Source: Micromonospora sp. NBC_01740
GTDB taxonomy: Bacteria > Actinomycetota > Actinomycetes > Mycobacteriales > Micromonosporaceae
Reading direction: 5' to 3'
Assembly: GCF_035920365.1 (NCBI RefSeq)
Contig: NZ_CP109150.1
Coordinates: 3,224,001-3,288,000 of the forward strand
DNA: 64,000 nt
In this document: positions 17,618 to 24,975 of the stretch, one piece after another
Position numbering within the stretch: position 1 is the stretch's first letter
Layout of the letters: every line of letters begins with the position of its first letter
The notes under the pieces: model-generated
The model's database searches: none
What the model saw: the letters and a program-made list of their open reading frames with translations, nothing else
What the model was told of the DNA's origin: nothing
Translations under genes and position numbers: made by a program

Positions 17618-20500
17618 ATGTCGGGGGACGGTGTGACAACCAGCAGGGCACGCAACAAGGCCGGCGCGGGGCTCAAGATCGAGCGGGTCTGGACGACCGA
17701 GGGGGTGCACCCCTACGACGAGGTCGCCTGGGAGCGCCGCGACATCGTCATGACCAACTGGCGGGACGGCTCGGTCAACTTCGAGCAGCGCGGCGTCGAG
17801 TTCCCGGAGTCGTGGAGCGTCAACGCGGCGAACATCGTGACCACCAAGTACTTCCGGGGCGCCGTGGGCACCCCGGAGCGGGAGTGGTCGCTGCGGCAGT
17901 TGATCGACCGGGTGGTCACCACCTACCGCACGGCGGGTGAGGAGTACGGCTACTTCGCCGGCCCGGCCGACGCCGAGATCTTCGCCCACGAGCTGACCTG
18001 GATGCTGCTGCACCAGGTGTTCAGCTTCAACTCGCCCGTCTGGTTCAACGTCGGCACGCCCTCGCCGCAGCAGGTCAGCGCCTGCTTCATCCTGGCCGTC
18101 GACGACTCGATGGACTCCATCCTGGACTGGTACAAGGAGGAGGGGCTGATCTTCAAGGGCGGCTCCGGCTCCGGCGTGAACCTGTCCCGGATCCGTTCCT
18201 CCCGCGAGCTGCTCTCCTCCGGCGGCAACGCCTCCGGCCCGGTCAGCTTCATGCGCGGCGCGGACGCCTCCGCCGGCACCATCAAGTCCGGCGGCGCCAC
18301 CCGGCGCGCGGCGAAGATGGTCATCCTCGACGTGGACCACCCGGACATCCAGGAGTTCGTGGTCACCAAGGCGCGCGAGGAGGACAAGATCCGCGCGCTG
18401 CGCGACGCCGGGTTCGACATGGACCTCGGCGGCGCCGACATCGTCAGCGTGCAGTACCAGAACGCCAACAACTCCGTCCGGGTCTCCGACGAGTTCATGA
18501 CCGCGGTGGAGAACGGCGGCGGCTTCGACCTGCGCGGCCGGCTCGACGGCGCGGTGATCGAGACCATCGACGCCAAGAACCTGTTCCGCGCCATCTCCCA
18601 GGCCGCCTGGGAGTGCGCCGACCCCGGCCTCCAGTACGACGACACCATCAACGACTGGCACACCTGCCCGGAGACCGGGCGGATCACCGCGTCGAACCCG
18701 TGCTCGGAGTACCTGCACCTGGACAACTCCTCGTGCAACCTGGCCTCGCTCAACCTGATGAAGTTCCTCCGCGCCGACGGCGGCTTCGAGGTGGAGAAGT
18801 TCGTCCGGTCCGTCGAGTTCGTCATCACCGCGATGGACATCTCGATCTGCTTCGCCGACTTCCCGACCGAGAAGATCGGCGAGACCACCCGCGCCTACCG
18901 GCAGCTCGGCATCGGCTACGCCAACCTCGGCGCCCTGCTGATGGCCTCCGGCCTGCCCTACGACTCGGAGCAGGGCCGCTCGGTCGCCGCGGCGATCACC
19001 TCGCTGATGACCGGCACCGCGTACCGCCGCTCGGCCGAGCTGGCCGGCGTCGTCGGCGCGTACGACGGCTACGCCCGCAACGCCGAGCCGCACAAGCGGG
19101 TCATGCGCAAGCACGCCGCCGCCAACGACGAGATCAAGCCCTCGGGCACGGTGGCCACCGCGATCGTCCGTGAGGCGACGAAGCAGTGGACCCAGGGCAA
19201 CAAGATCGGTGACAAGTTCGGCTGGCGCAACTCCCAGGCCAGCGTGCTCGCGCCGACCGGCACCATCGGCCTGATGATGGACTGCGACACCACCGGCGTG
19301 GAGCCGGACCTGGCGCTGGTCAAGTTCAAGAAGCTGGTCGGCGGCGGCTCGATGCAGATCGTCAACCAGACGGTGCCGCGCGCCCTGCGCAGCCTCGGCT
19401 ACCCCGAGGAGCAGGTCGAGGCGATCGTGGAGCACATCGCCGACCACGGCCACGTGGTCGACGCCCCGGGCCTCAAGCCGGAGCACTACCCGGTCTTCGA
19501 CTGCGCGATGGGCGAGCGGTCCATCGCCCCGATGGGCCACGTGCGGATGATGGCGGCCGTCCAGCCGTTCATCTCCGGCGCCATCTCCAAGACGGTCAAC
19601 ATGCCGGAGCAGGCCACCGTCGAGGACGTCGAGAAGATCTACTTCGAGGGCTGGAAGCTCGGCCTCAAGGCGCTGGCGATCTACCGCGACAACTGCAAGG
19701 TCGGCCAGCCCCTGTCGGTCGCCAAGCCGAACAAGGCCGCCGCGACCATCCAGGCCCCGGCCGCCGAGGTGGAGAAGGTCGTCGAGAAGGTCGTCGAGTA
19801 CCGCCCGGTGCGCAAGCGGCTGCCGAAGAAGCGTCCGTCCCAGACGGTCAGCTTCTCCGTCGGCGGCGCCGAGGGCTACCTCACCGCGTCGTCCTACCCG
19901 GACGACGGCCTCGGCGAGGTCTTCCTCAAGATGTCGAAGCAGGGCTCGACCCTGGCCGGCGTGATGGACGCCTTCTCGGTGGCCATCTCCATCGGTCTCC
20001 AGTACGGCGTCCCGCTGGAGACGTACGTCAGCAAGTTCACCAACATGCGCTTCGAGCCGGCCGGCATGACCGACGACCCGGACGTGCGGATGGCCGCCTC
20101 GGTGATGGACTACATCTTCCGTCGCCTGGCGCTGGACTTCCTGCCGTACGAGCGCCGCGCGGAACTGGGCATCTTCACCGCCAGCGAGCGGGCCGCCCAG
20201 CTCCGGGCCGAGGCGGAGGCGGAGGCGAGCGGTGCGGACCTCACCGCGATGGCCGCCTCCGCCCCGGTCGAGGCGCCGACCGAGCCGAAGACCGGCCCGA
20301 TCGCCCAGCCGGCGCAGGAGACCGCCGACGTCGCCGCCGCCAAGCCGGCGCCGTCGGTCGGTTCCAGCACCGAACTGCTGGAGGCCGTGATCGGCAAGGC
20401 CGCCGACGCGCCGCTCTGCTTCACCTGCGGTACGAAGATGCGCCCGGCCGGTAGCTGCTACGTCTGCGAGGGCTGCGGCTCCACCAGCGGCTGCAGCTGA
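17618..20500 (+). CDS. nrdJ: Vitamin B12-dependent class II ribonucleotide reductase NrdJ
   Basis: NrdJ reduces ribonucleotides to deoxyribonucleotides with adenosylcobalamin as radical source, independent of oxygen. The 960-residue protein shows the reductase barrel: FSFNSPVWFNVG, SACFILAVDDSMDSI, KGGSGSGVNLSRIRSSRE, and NPCSEYLHLDNSSCNLASLNL with the NxCxE-type active site. PTGTIGLMMDCDTTGVEPDLALVKFKKLVGGGS follows. The C-terminus carries a Lys/Val-rich linker, the LTASSYPDDGLGEVFLKMSKQGSTLAG domain and a terminal Cys cluster (LCFTCGTKMRPAGSCYVCEGCGSTSGCS) that re-reduces the active site or binds zinc. The ATG at 17618 follows GAGGGGGCGG. The length is typical for actinomycete NrdJ. Confidence 0.97.
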   Translation: MSGDGVTTSRARNKAGAGLKIERVWTTEGVHPYDEVAWERRDIVMTNWRDGSVNFEQRGVEFPESWSVNAANIVTTKYFRGAVGTPEREWSLRQLIDRVVTTYRTAGEEYGYFAGPADAEIFAHELTWMLLHQVFSFNSPVWFNVGTPSPQQVSACFILAVDDSMDSILDWYKEEGLIFKGGSGSGVNLSRIRSSRELLSSGGNASGPVSFMRGADASAGTIKSGGATRRAAKMVILDVDHPDIQEFVVTKAREEDKIRALRDAGFDMDLGGADIVSVQYQNANNSVRVSDEFMTAVENGGGFDLRGRLDGAVIETIDAKNLFRAISQAAWECADPGLQYDDTINDWHTCPETGRITASNPCSEYLHLDNSSCNLASLNLMKFLRADGGFEVEKFVRSVEFVITAMDISICFADFPTEKIGETTRAYRQLGIGYANLGALLMASGLPYDSEQGRSVAAAITSLMTGTAYRRSAELAGVVGAYDGYARNAEPHKRVMRKHAAANDEIKPSGTVATAIVREATKQWTQGNKIGDKFGWRNSQASVLAPTGTIGLMMDCDTTGVEPDLALVKFKKLVGGGSMQIVNQTVPRALRSLGYPEEQVEAIVEHIADHGHVVDAPGLKPEHYPVFDCAMGERSIAPMGHVRMMAAVQPFISGAISKTVNMPEQATVEDVEKIYFEGWKLGLKALAIYRDNCKVGQPLSVAKPNKAAATIQAPAAEVEKVVEKVVEYRPVRKRLPKKRPSQTVSFSVGGAEGYLTASSYPDDGLGEVFLKMSKQGSTLAGVMDAFSVAISIGLQYGVPLETYVSKFTNMRFEPAGMTDDPDVRMAASVMDYIFRRLALDFLPYERRAELGIFTASERAAQLRAEAEAEASGADLTAMAASAPVEAPTEPKTGPIAQPAQETADVAAAKPAPSVGSSTELLEAVIGKAADAPLCFTCGTKMRPAGSCYVCEGCGSTSGCS

Positions 20501-20512
20501 CGTACGAGTGAC

Positions 20513-20546
20513 AAGGTGGGCCGGTGGACATCCGCCGGCCCACCTT
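20513..20546 (+). terminator. Terminator of the nrdRJ operon
   Basis: AAGGTGGGCCGG (20513-20524) pairs perfectly with CCGGCCCACCTT (20535-20546) around 10 bases, 13 bases after the nrdJ stop. Confidence 0.8.
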
Positions 20547-20617
20547 GCTTGCTCCGCGACAAGCAGGCCCAGCCATAAGGCCGACGCGTCGGCGGCACGG
20601 CGTTAGCATCGAGTCCC

Positions 20618-21142
20618 ATGATCGTATGGATCAATGGCACCCACGGCGCAGGCAAGACAACGACCAGTGCCCTCGTGCAGCAACTGATCCCGGACTCGCG
20701 GGTGTTCGACGCCGAGAAGGTCGGCGAAACACTCATGGACATCACGCCGGGGCTGCCCGAAACGGACAATTTCCAGCACTGGCCGCCGTGGCGGCAGTTG
20801 GTCGTCGAGACCGCTCGACGCGTCCTCGACTACACCGGCGGCACTCTGGTGGTGCCCATGACTGTCCTGGTCGAGCAGTACTGGCGTGAGATCAGCGCTG
20901 GCCTCGCCCAACATGCCATCCCGGTGAGGCACTTCGTGCTCCATGCCGACCGCGACACACTTCGCGGGCGCATCGAGGGGGAACATCCCGTCCCTTCACC
21001 ATTTCGTCTCAGGTACCTCGATGCCTATTCGGAGGCGGCCCGCACGTGGTTGCACGCCGAGGCCGAGGTCGTCGACACCACGCACCTCACCCCCGCACAG
21101 GCCGCCCTACACATCGCAGTGGCCGTGGGGAGTGAGAGTTGA
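20618..21142 (+). CDS. TmrB-like P-loop ATP-binding protein
   Basis: A 174-residue protein that opens MIVWINGTHGAGKTTTSALVQQL, a Walker A motif at the extreme N-terminus. It continues VFDAEKVGETL and GGTLVVPMTVLVEQYW. This layout, including WING-x-GSGKT, the DPEK/DAEK element and the LIVPMT segment, matches Bacillus subtilis TmrB, a tunicamycin-resistance ATPase, from memory of that sequence. The C-terminal half has HFVLHADRDTLRGRIEG, a kinase-lid-like Arg segment. In TmrB relatives resistance is thought to come from drug binding; whether this copy confers any resistance is unknown. G+C is somewhat lower than in the flanks. The ATG at 20618 is the only sensible start. Confidence 0.75.
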   Translation: MIVWINGTHGAGKTTTSALVQQLIPDSRVFDAEKVGETLMDITPGLPETDNFQHWPPWRQLVVETARRVLDYTGGTLVVPMTVLVEQYWREISAGLAQHAIPVRHFVLHADRDTLRGRIEGEHPVPSPFRLRYLDAYSEAARTWLHAEAEVVDTTHLTPAQAALHIAVAVGSES

Positions 21143-21297
21143 GCGTGATCGAGGGCGCGCCGGTGTCGTTGTGCGTCCACACGTGGTCCTACCTGGCGTG
21201 GCGGCCGAGGACCTGACCCATATCCCCGCTGGGCTGTTGCACCGGCATTTCCTGGGGGTGGCTCCGGTCGTGAGGCATCGACTGCGATCATCGGAGC

Positions 21298-22233
21298 ATG
21301 ACGATTGCCGAGAGCTACGTCGAGTTCGCCATCCGGGAGGCGCGCGGCGTGTCGCCGGCGTACGAGCGCCTGTCCCTCGCCGTCTCCCGCGACGACGAAC
21401 TGCTGGCCCTGCTCGCCGCGCTCCCGCCGGCCAGGCGGCAGCCGAACCTGCTGTTCGGCGTCGTACGACTGCTCGGCGGGCCGGTCGACGACCCGGCGGC
21501 CTTCCGCGACTTCGCGCTGGCGAACTGGCCGGCGATCGAGGCGGAACTGCGCACCCGCGCGACCCAGACGAACGAGCCCGGGCGGTGTGCGGTACTGCTG
21601 CCCGTGCTCGCCGCGTTGCCGCAGCCGCTGGCGTTGCTGGAGGTCGGCGCGTCCGCCGGGCTCTGCCTCTACCCCGACCGGTACGCCTACCGCTACGGCG
21701 ACCACGCGCTCGGCGCGGGCGAACCGGTCCTCGGTTGCGCGGCCTCCGGCCTGGCCCCGCCGGACCGGTTACCGGAGGTGGTGTGGCGGGCCGGCCTGGA
21801 CCTCAATCCGCTGCGGGTGACCGAGCCGGCGGACGTGGCCTGGCTCGACGCCCTCATCTGGCCGGAGCACACGCACCGCCGCGCCCGGCTGCGGGCCGCC
21901 GCGGCCGTCGCCGCGGCCGACCCGCCGCTGCTCACCCGCGGCGACCTGGCGGACGACCTGCCCGCACTGGCCGCGCGGGCGCCGGCCGGCGCGACGCTGG
22001 TGGTGTTCCACACCAGCGTGCTCTACCAGGTGCCGGCGCCGCGCCGGGCGGCGTTCGCCGACGCGGTACGCGGCCTGCCCGGCCACTGGATCTCCAACGA
22101 GTCCCCGGACGTGCTGCCCCACGACGCGTTGCCGGAGCCGCCGGACGAGGCGCTGTACAACGTGCTCGCGCTGGACGGCCGACCACTCGCCTGGACGAGC
22201 CCGCACGGGCAGGCGATGACCTGGTTCGGGTGA
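21298..22233 (+). CDS. DUF2332 family protein
   Basis: A 311-residue protein of unknown role. Its pattern is that of DUF2332: an N-terminal helical part with SPAYERLSLAVSRDDELLALLAALPPARRQPNLLFGVVRLL, then RTRATQTNEPGRCAVLLPVLAALPQPLALLEVGASAGLCLYPDRY. That block resembles the glycine-rich S-adenosylmethionine-binding loop of class I methyltransferases (EVGASAGL). The C-terminal part has LVVFHTSVLYQVP and GHWISNESPDVLP. The ATG at 21298 opens the conserved region. It is preceded by 155 bases in which I see nothing and is convergent with the DksA-like gene. A methyltransferase role is possible but unproven. Confidence 0.85.
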   Translation: MTIAESYVEFAIREARGVSPAYERLSLAVSRDDELLALLAALPPARRQPNLLFGVVRLLGGPVDDPAAFRDFALANWPAIEAELRTRATQTNEPGRCAVLLPVLAALPQPLALLEVGASAGLCLYPDRYAYRYGDHALGAGEPVLGCAASGLAPPDRLPEVVWRAGLDLNPLRVTEPADVAWLDALIWPEHTHRRARLRAAAAVAAADPPLLTRGDLADDLPALAARAPAGATLVVFHTSVLYQVPAPRRAAFADAVRGLPGHWISNESPDVLPHDALPEPPDEALYNVLALDGRPLAWTSPHGQAMTWFG

Positions 22234-22238
22234 CCCGA

Positions 22239-22273
22239 CGGGCTGCCGTGCCGTGCGCCGGCACGGCAGCCCG
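22239..22273. terminator. Bidirectional hairpin terminator
   Basis: CGGGCTGCCGTGCC (22239-22252) pairs perfectly with GGCACGGCAGCCCG (22260-22273) around 7 bases, between the convergent stops at 22233 and 22280. Confidence 0.8.
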
Positions 22274-22279
22274 CGTACG

Positions 22280-22597
22280 TCACTGCTGCTTCTGCTGGCA
22301 GGGCACGCAGAAGCGGGCGTGCGGTAGCACCTCCAGGCGCTCCCGGGGGATCGCGGCGGAGCAGCGCTCGCAGATGCCGTAGCGGCCCTCGGCGAGGCGG
22401 CGCAGCGCCCCGCTGACCTGCTCGATGCTCCGCCGGGTGGCGGCGATCAGCGCGCTCTGGGTGTGCGCCTCGCCCGGGTCGCCGGTGTCGGCGGTGAGCT
22501 GCGTCAGCCGGACGGTCTGCGCCTCGAAGTCGTTGGTCAGTGTCGTACGCAGGTCGTCGAGCCACTTCTGCTCGCTGGACTGGGTGGGCGTGGTCAT
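22280..22597 (-). CDS. TraR/DksA family zinc-finger protein
   Basis: A 105-residue protein with the DksA/TraR layout. An N-terminal coiled-coil hairpin (QKWLDDLRTTLTNDFEAQTVRLTQL ... RSIEQVSGALRRLAEGRYGICERC) leads to a four-Cys zinc finger, C-x2-C in YGICERCSAAIP and C-x2-C in RFCVPCQQ. DksA proteins insert into the RNA polymerase secondary channel; the acidic tip residues seen in E. coli DksA are represented here only loosely (TADTGDPGEAH). The ATG at 22597 follows GAGGAG. The frame stays open to 22693 but the extension would pass through a terminator-like U-run, so it is not coding. Three bases upstream of the ribosome binding site lies a candidate attenuator. Confidence 0.88.
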   Translation of the reverse strand: MTTPTQSSEQKWLDDLRTTLTNDFEAQTVRLTQLTADTGDPGEAHTQSALIAATRRSIEQVSGALRRLAEGRYGICERCSAAIPRERLEVLPHARFCVPCQQKQQ

Positions 22598-22613
22598 GGC
22601 GTAGCTCCTCGGG

Positions 22614-22646
22614 AAAAAGAAAAAAGGCCGAAGCTGGATAGCTTCG
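22614..22646 (-). terminator. Intrinsic terminator or attenuator in the leader of the DksA-like gene
   Basis: On the minus strand CGAAGCT (22646-22640) and AGCTTCG (22635-22629) pair around ATCC, followed by GCC and a run of U with a single C (complement of 22625-22614). This is the only classical U-tailed terminator seen in the window. It ends 3 bases before the ribosome binding site of the downstream gene, so read-through must be controlled for that gene to be expressed. Confidence 0.75.
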
Positions 22647-22679
22647 CCCTGGTGGCCGTTCGCAAGAGTTGCAATCGGT

Positions 22680-22862
22680 TCACGGAGGGCCACGTCCGGC
22701 GGGGCTCGGCAGTCGGGAGGCGACCGAGCCGGCGCACGACGGCGCGACCGCGGATCGCACCACCCGGGTCGCCACGTTCACCCGCAGGGCACACCGGCAG
22801 GCAGCAGCGGGCGTCGCCGTCACCACGACGGCGGTGCTGTTCTGCTGACCGGTCGAACACAT
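22680..22862 (-). CDS. Candidate leaderless leader peptide (60 aa) upstream of the DksA-like gene
   Basis: A short frame starting MCSTGQQNSTAVVV, with four more Cys (AAACRCAL, APSCAG) and several Val/Arg residues. I do not recognise a family. It is listed because its ATG falls at the position of the transcription start predicted from a good promoter (TTGGCT-17-TATGGT), so it would be translated as a leaderless mRNA. Its stop is 33 bases before the terminator stem. That is the geometry of a translation-controlled attenuator. G+C and codon pattern alone would not establish it as a gene. Confidence 0.4.
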   Translation of the reverse strand: MCSTGQQNSTAVVVTATPAAACRCALRVNVATRVVRSAVAPSCAGSVASRLPSPAGRGPP

Positions 22863-22868
22863 GCAGCC

Positions 22869-22897
22869 ACCATAGGCCGGGCGGGGCGGAAAGCCAA
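22869..22897 (-). promoter_or_regulatory. Sigma-70-type promoter for the leader/DksA-like transcript
   Basis: On the minus strand, -35 TTGGCT (22897-22892), a 17-base spacer and -10 TATGGT (22874-22869). The expected start falls on the A of the ATG at 22862, giving a leaderless transcript. Confidence 0.6.
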
Positions 22898-23010
22898 CGT
22901 GCTTCCGTGCGCACGGGGGACGGCCCGGTGCCCCGGGGCCACCCGGCGGGGCGTGCGGCCTGATCGGCCGGCGTCAGGTTCCGCCCGGAGCCGGTGCTGG
23001 CATCGACCGG

Positions 23011-24282
23011 TCAGGCCGCCGGCATGTCCCGCATCCGCCGCAGCGGGGAGAGGACGACGAAGAGCGCGGCGCTCCACGTGCCGAGGACGCAGATCCACAG
23101 CGCCGGCCGCAGCCCGAGCTGGCTGGCGAGCGCGCCGCCGGTGAGCGCGCCGAGCGGGATCACGCCGAAACAGACCCAGAGGAACGCCGCGTTCACCCGG
23201 CCCAGCAGGGCGGGCGGTGTGATCCGCTGCCGGTACGTCAGGGTGGCCACGTTGTAGAGCACCGCGTTGGCGGAGAACGCGGCCAGGCCGATGCCGTAGA
23301 GCAGCATCCCCCAGCCGGGCCGAGCCAGGGGCATGAGCAGGTAGAGCGGGCCCGGGGCGGCCATCGCCACCCAGATCACCCGGGCCGAGCCGAGCCACGC
23401 GGTCAACCGACCGGCGAACGCGCCGACCACCAGGCCGCCCACCGCGCTGACCGAGAAGACGAGCCCGACCAGCGCCGGCGTGGCGTGCAGCTCCTCGAGC
23501 AGGAAGACCACCTCGATGGAGCCGGACGCCATGACGAAGAAGTTCGAGGCGGTGGTGCAGGCGAGGATGCTGCGCAGGATCGGCTGGCGGCGGATGAAGC
23601 CCAGCCCTTCGGTCATCTCCACCCGCAGGGGCACCCGGTCGCGCCGGGGCGCGGGCTCGCTCGGGGCCTCCCGGATCAGCAGCAGGGTCAACCCGCTCAC
23701 GGCGAAGGCGAGGCCGGTGACGACGAAGGTCCTCGCGGCGCCGACGAGCCCGACGAGCACGCCGCCGATCGTCGGACCGACGAGCTCGGCGGAGTCCTGG
23801 CTGACGGTGAGCTTCGCGTTGGCGTCCACGAGCCGGTCCGGCGGCACCAGCCTCGGCAGCATGCTCTTGTGGGCCACGGTGAACAGGACGGTGAGCACGC
23901 CGGAGATCCCGACCACCGCGTACAGGAAGCCGAGGGTGAGCAGGTCGGCCAGGGCGACCACCGGCACCGACAGCAGCAACGCCGCGCGGCCCAGGTCGCA
24001 GGCCACCATCAGCCGCCGCTGGTCGACCCGGTCGGCGAGGATCCCGGCGGGCAGGGAGAAGATCAGGTACGGCAGCCAGGCGAGCGCGGTCAGCAGCGCG
24101 ACCTGGAAGACGCTGGCGTCGAGCGTGCCGACGGCGAGCAGCGGCACCGCCACGTTGGAGACCCGGGTGCCCAGCTCGCTGACCGTCTGCCCGGCCAGGA
24201 GCAGCCCGAAGTTGCGGCTGCGCAGCAGCGAGGGCCGTCTCGGGGCGGCACCTCCGATGGGTGTGGCGGCCTGCTGCGTCAC
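23011..24282 (-). CDS. MFS transporter (DHA3-like exporter)
   Basis: An integral membrane exporter of about 423 residues with 12 predicted helices. It starts LLRSRNFGLLLAGQTVSELGTRVSNVAVPLLAV, the usual N-terminus of the DHA3 drug-exporter branch. It has the loop 2-3 motif region LPAGILADRVDQRRLMVACDLGRAALL (a variant of GxLADRxGRR), and a second half beginning GFIRRQPILRSILACTTASNFFVMASG. The substrate cannot be predicted. The start is uncertain: the GTG at 24282 gives the common family N-terminus, while the frame is open to 24417 with a Pro/Arg-rich extension. It is on the same strand as the DksA-like gene but separated by 150 bases and an independent promoter. Confidence 0.85.
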   Translation of the reverse strand: MTQQAATPIGGAAPRRPSLLRSRNFGLLLAGQTVSELGTRVSNVAVPLLAVGTLDASVFQVALLTALAWLPYLIFSLPAGILADRVDQRRLMVACDLGRAALLLSVPVVALADLLTLGFLYAVVGISGVLTVLFTVAHKSMLPRLVPPDRLVDANAKLTVSQDSAELVGPTIGGVLVGLVGAARTFVVTGLAFAVSGLTLLLIREAPSEPAPRRDRVPLRVEMTEGLGFIRRQPILRSILACTTASNFFVMASGSIEVVFLLEELHATPALVGLVFSVSAVGGLVVGAFAGRLTAWLGSARVIWVAMAAPGPLYLLMPLARPGWGMLLYGIGLAAFSANAVLYNVATLTYRQRITPPALLGRVNAAFLWVCFGVIPLGALTGGALASQLGLRPALWICVLGTWSAALFVVLSPLRRMRDMPAA

Positions 24283-24564
24283 GTCGGATTCCCGGCGTGG
24301 GTCGGTGACTGCCGTGGGGAGGCCGCCGACCTCGCGGGGGCCGACGCGGCTCGCGGGCGCCCGGCCCGTCCGTGGTCCATCCGGCCAGCCTGCCGACCCC
24401 GCCCGGATCGACGCCACTGGTTATCCGATCCCACCCGGCCGGCGCGCCGCGCTGCGTGCACGTGGTCGCGTCGGCCATCCGCAGCGCCGCGACCTGCGGG
24501 ATCCGGCGGTGGCCCGACGCCTCGCCCGGGCAGGTGCCGACGAGCGGGTCTCTAGACTGCGCCG

Positions 24565-24807
24565 GTGACCGGAGAGCGACGACCGCTGGCGGACCGGCCG
24601 CTGACCGAGCCGCACCCGTCCCGGCTGCCGGCGGAGCACCCGGACCGGGAGCGGATCCTGGCCGCGCACGCCGCCGCCCTGGCCGCCGGCGAGGCCGGCT
24701 ACCTCGACCCGGCCAGCGGTCTCTTCGTGCTCAGCGCGGGTTTCCTGGCCCGGCGCGGCACCTGCTGCGGGCGCGGCTGCCGGCACTGCCCGTACGTTGA
24801 CGACTGA
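24565..24807 (+). CDS. DUF5522 family small Cys-rich protein
   Basis: An 80-residue protein whose C-terminus (LFVLSAGFLARRGTCCGRGCRHCPYVDD) is the conserved DUF5522 signature. Its four cysteines (CC-x3-C-x2-C) look like a metal- or iron-sulfur-binding site. The N-terminal half is Arg/Pro-rich and variable. Function is unknown. The GTG at 24565 is the first in-frame start. It is divergent from the MFS gene and 168 bases upstream of the LamG-protein gene; the lower G+C of that gap suggests a separate promoter for the next gene. Confidence 0.82.
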   Translation: MTGERRPLADRPLTEPHPSRLPAEHPDRERILAAHAAALAAGEAGYLDPASGLFVLSAGFLARRGTCCGRGCRHCPYVDD

Positions 24808-24912
24808 CCAGCCGTAGGGGTCTTCCACCGGGTAGGGGATTACCTACGGCCACCAGGGGTGGGCCTTTGTCCGCGCCTGAGGCTTTGGTGGCAGCAGTTT
24901 GTAGTCGGGTAT

Positions 24913-24941
24913 TTACTTGCCGGGTAGAGGATCTCTAAAGT
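24913..24941 (+). promoter_or_regulatory. Candidate promoter of the LamG/RHS locus
   Basis: TTACTT (24913-24918), a 17-base spacer and TAAAGT (24936-24941) lie in an A+T-richer stretch 35 bases before the GTG start of the LamG gene. The -35 match is poor. Confidence 0.3.
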
Positions 24942-24975
24942 TCGCTCGCTATTGTGCGGGTGATCGGGGGACCTC

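Noticed and set aside
17222..19540. A 772-codon minus-strand open frame inside nrdR-nrdJ
   Set aside because: It runs across two well-identified genes on the other strand, and its translation is low-complexity Val/Gly/Arg/His typical of shadow frames.
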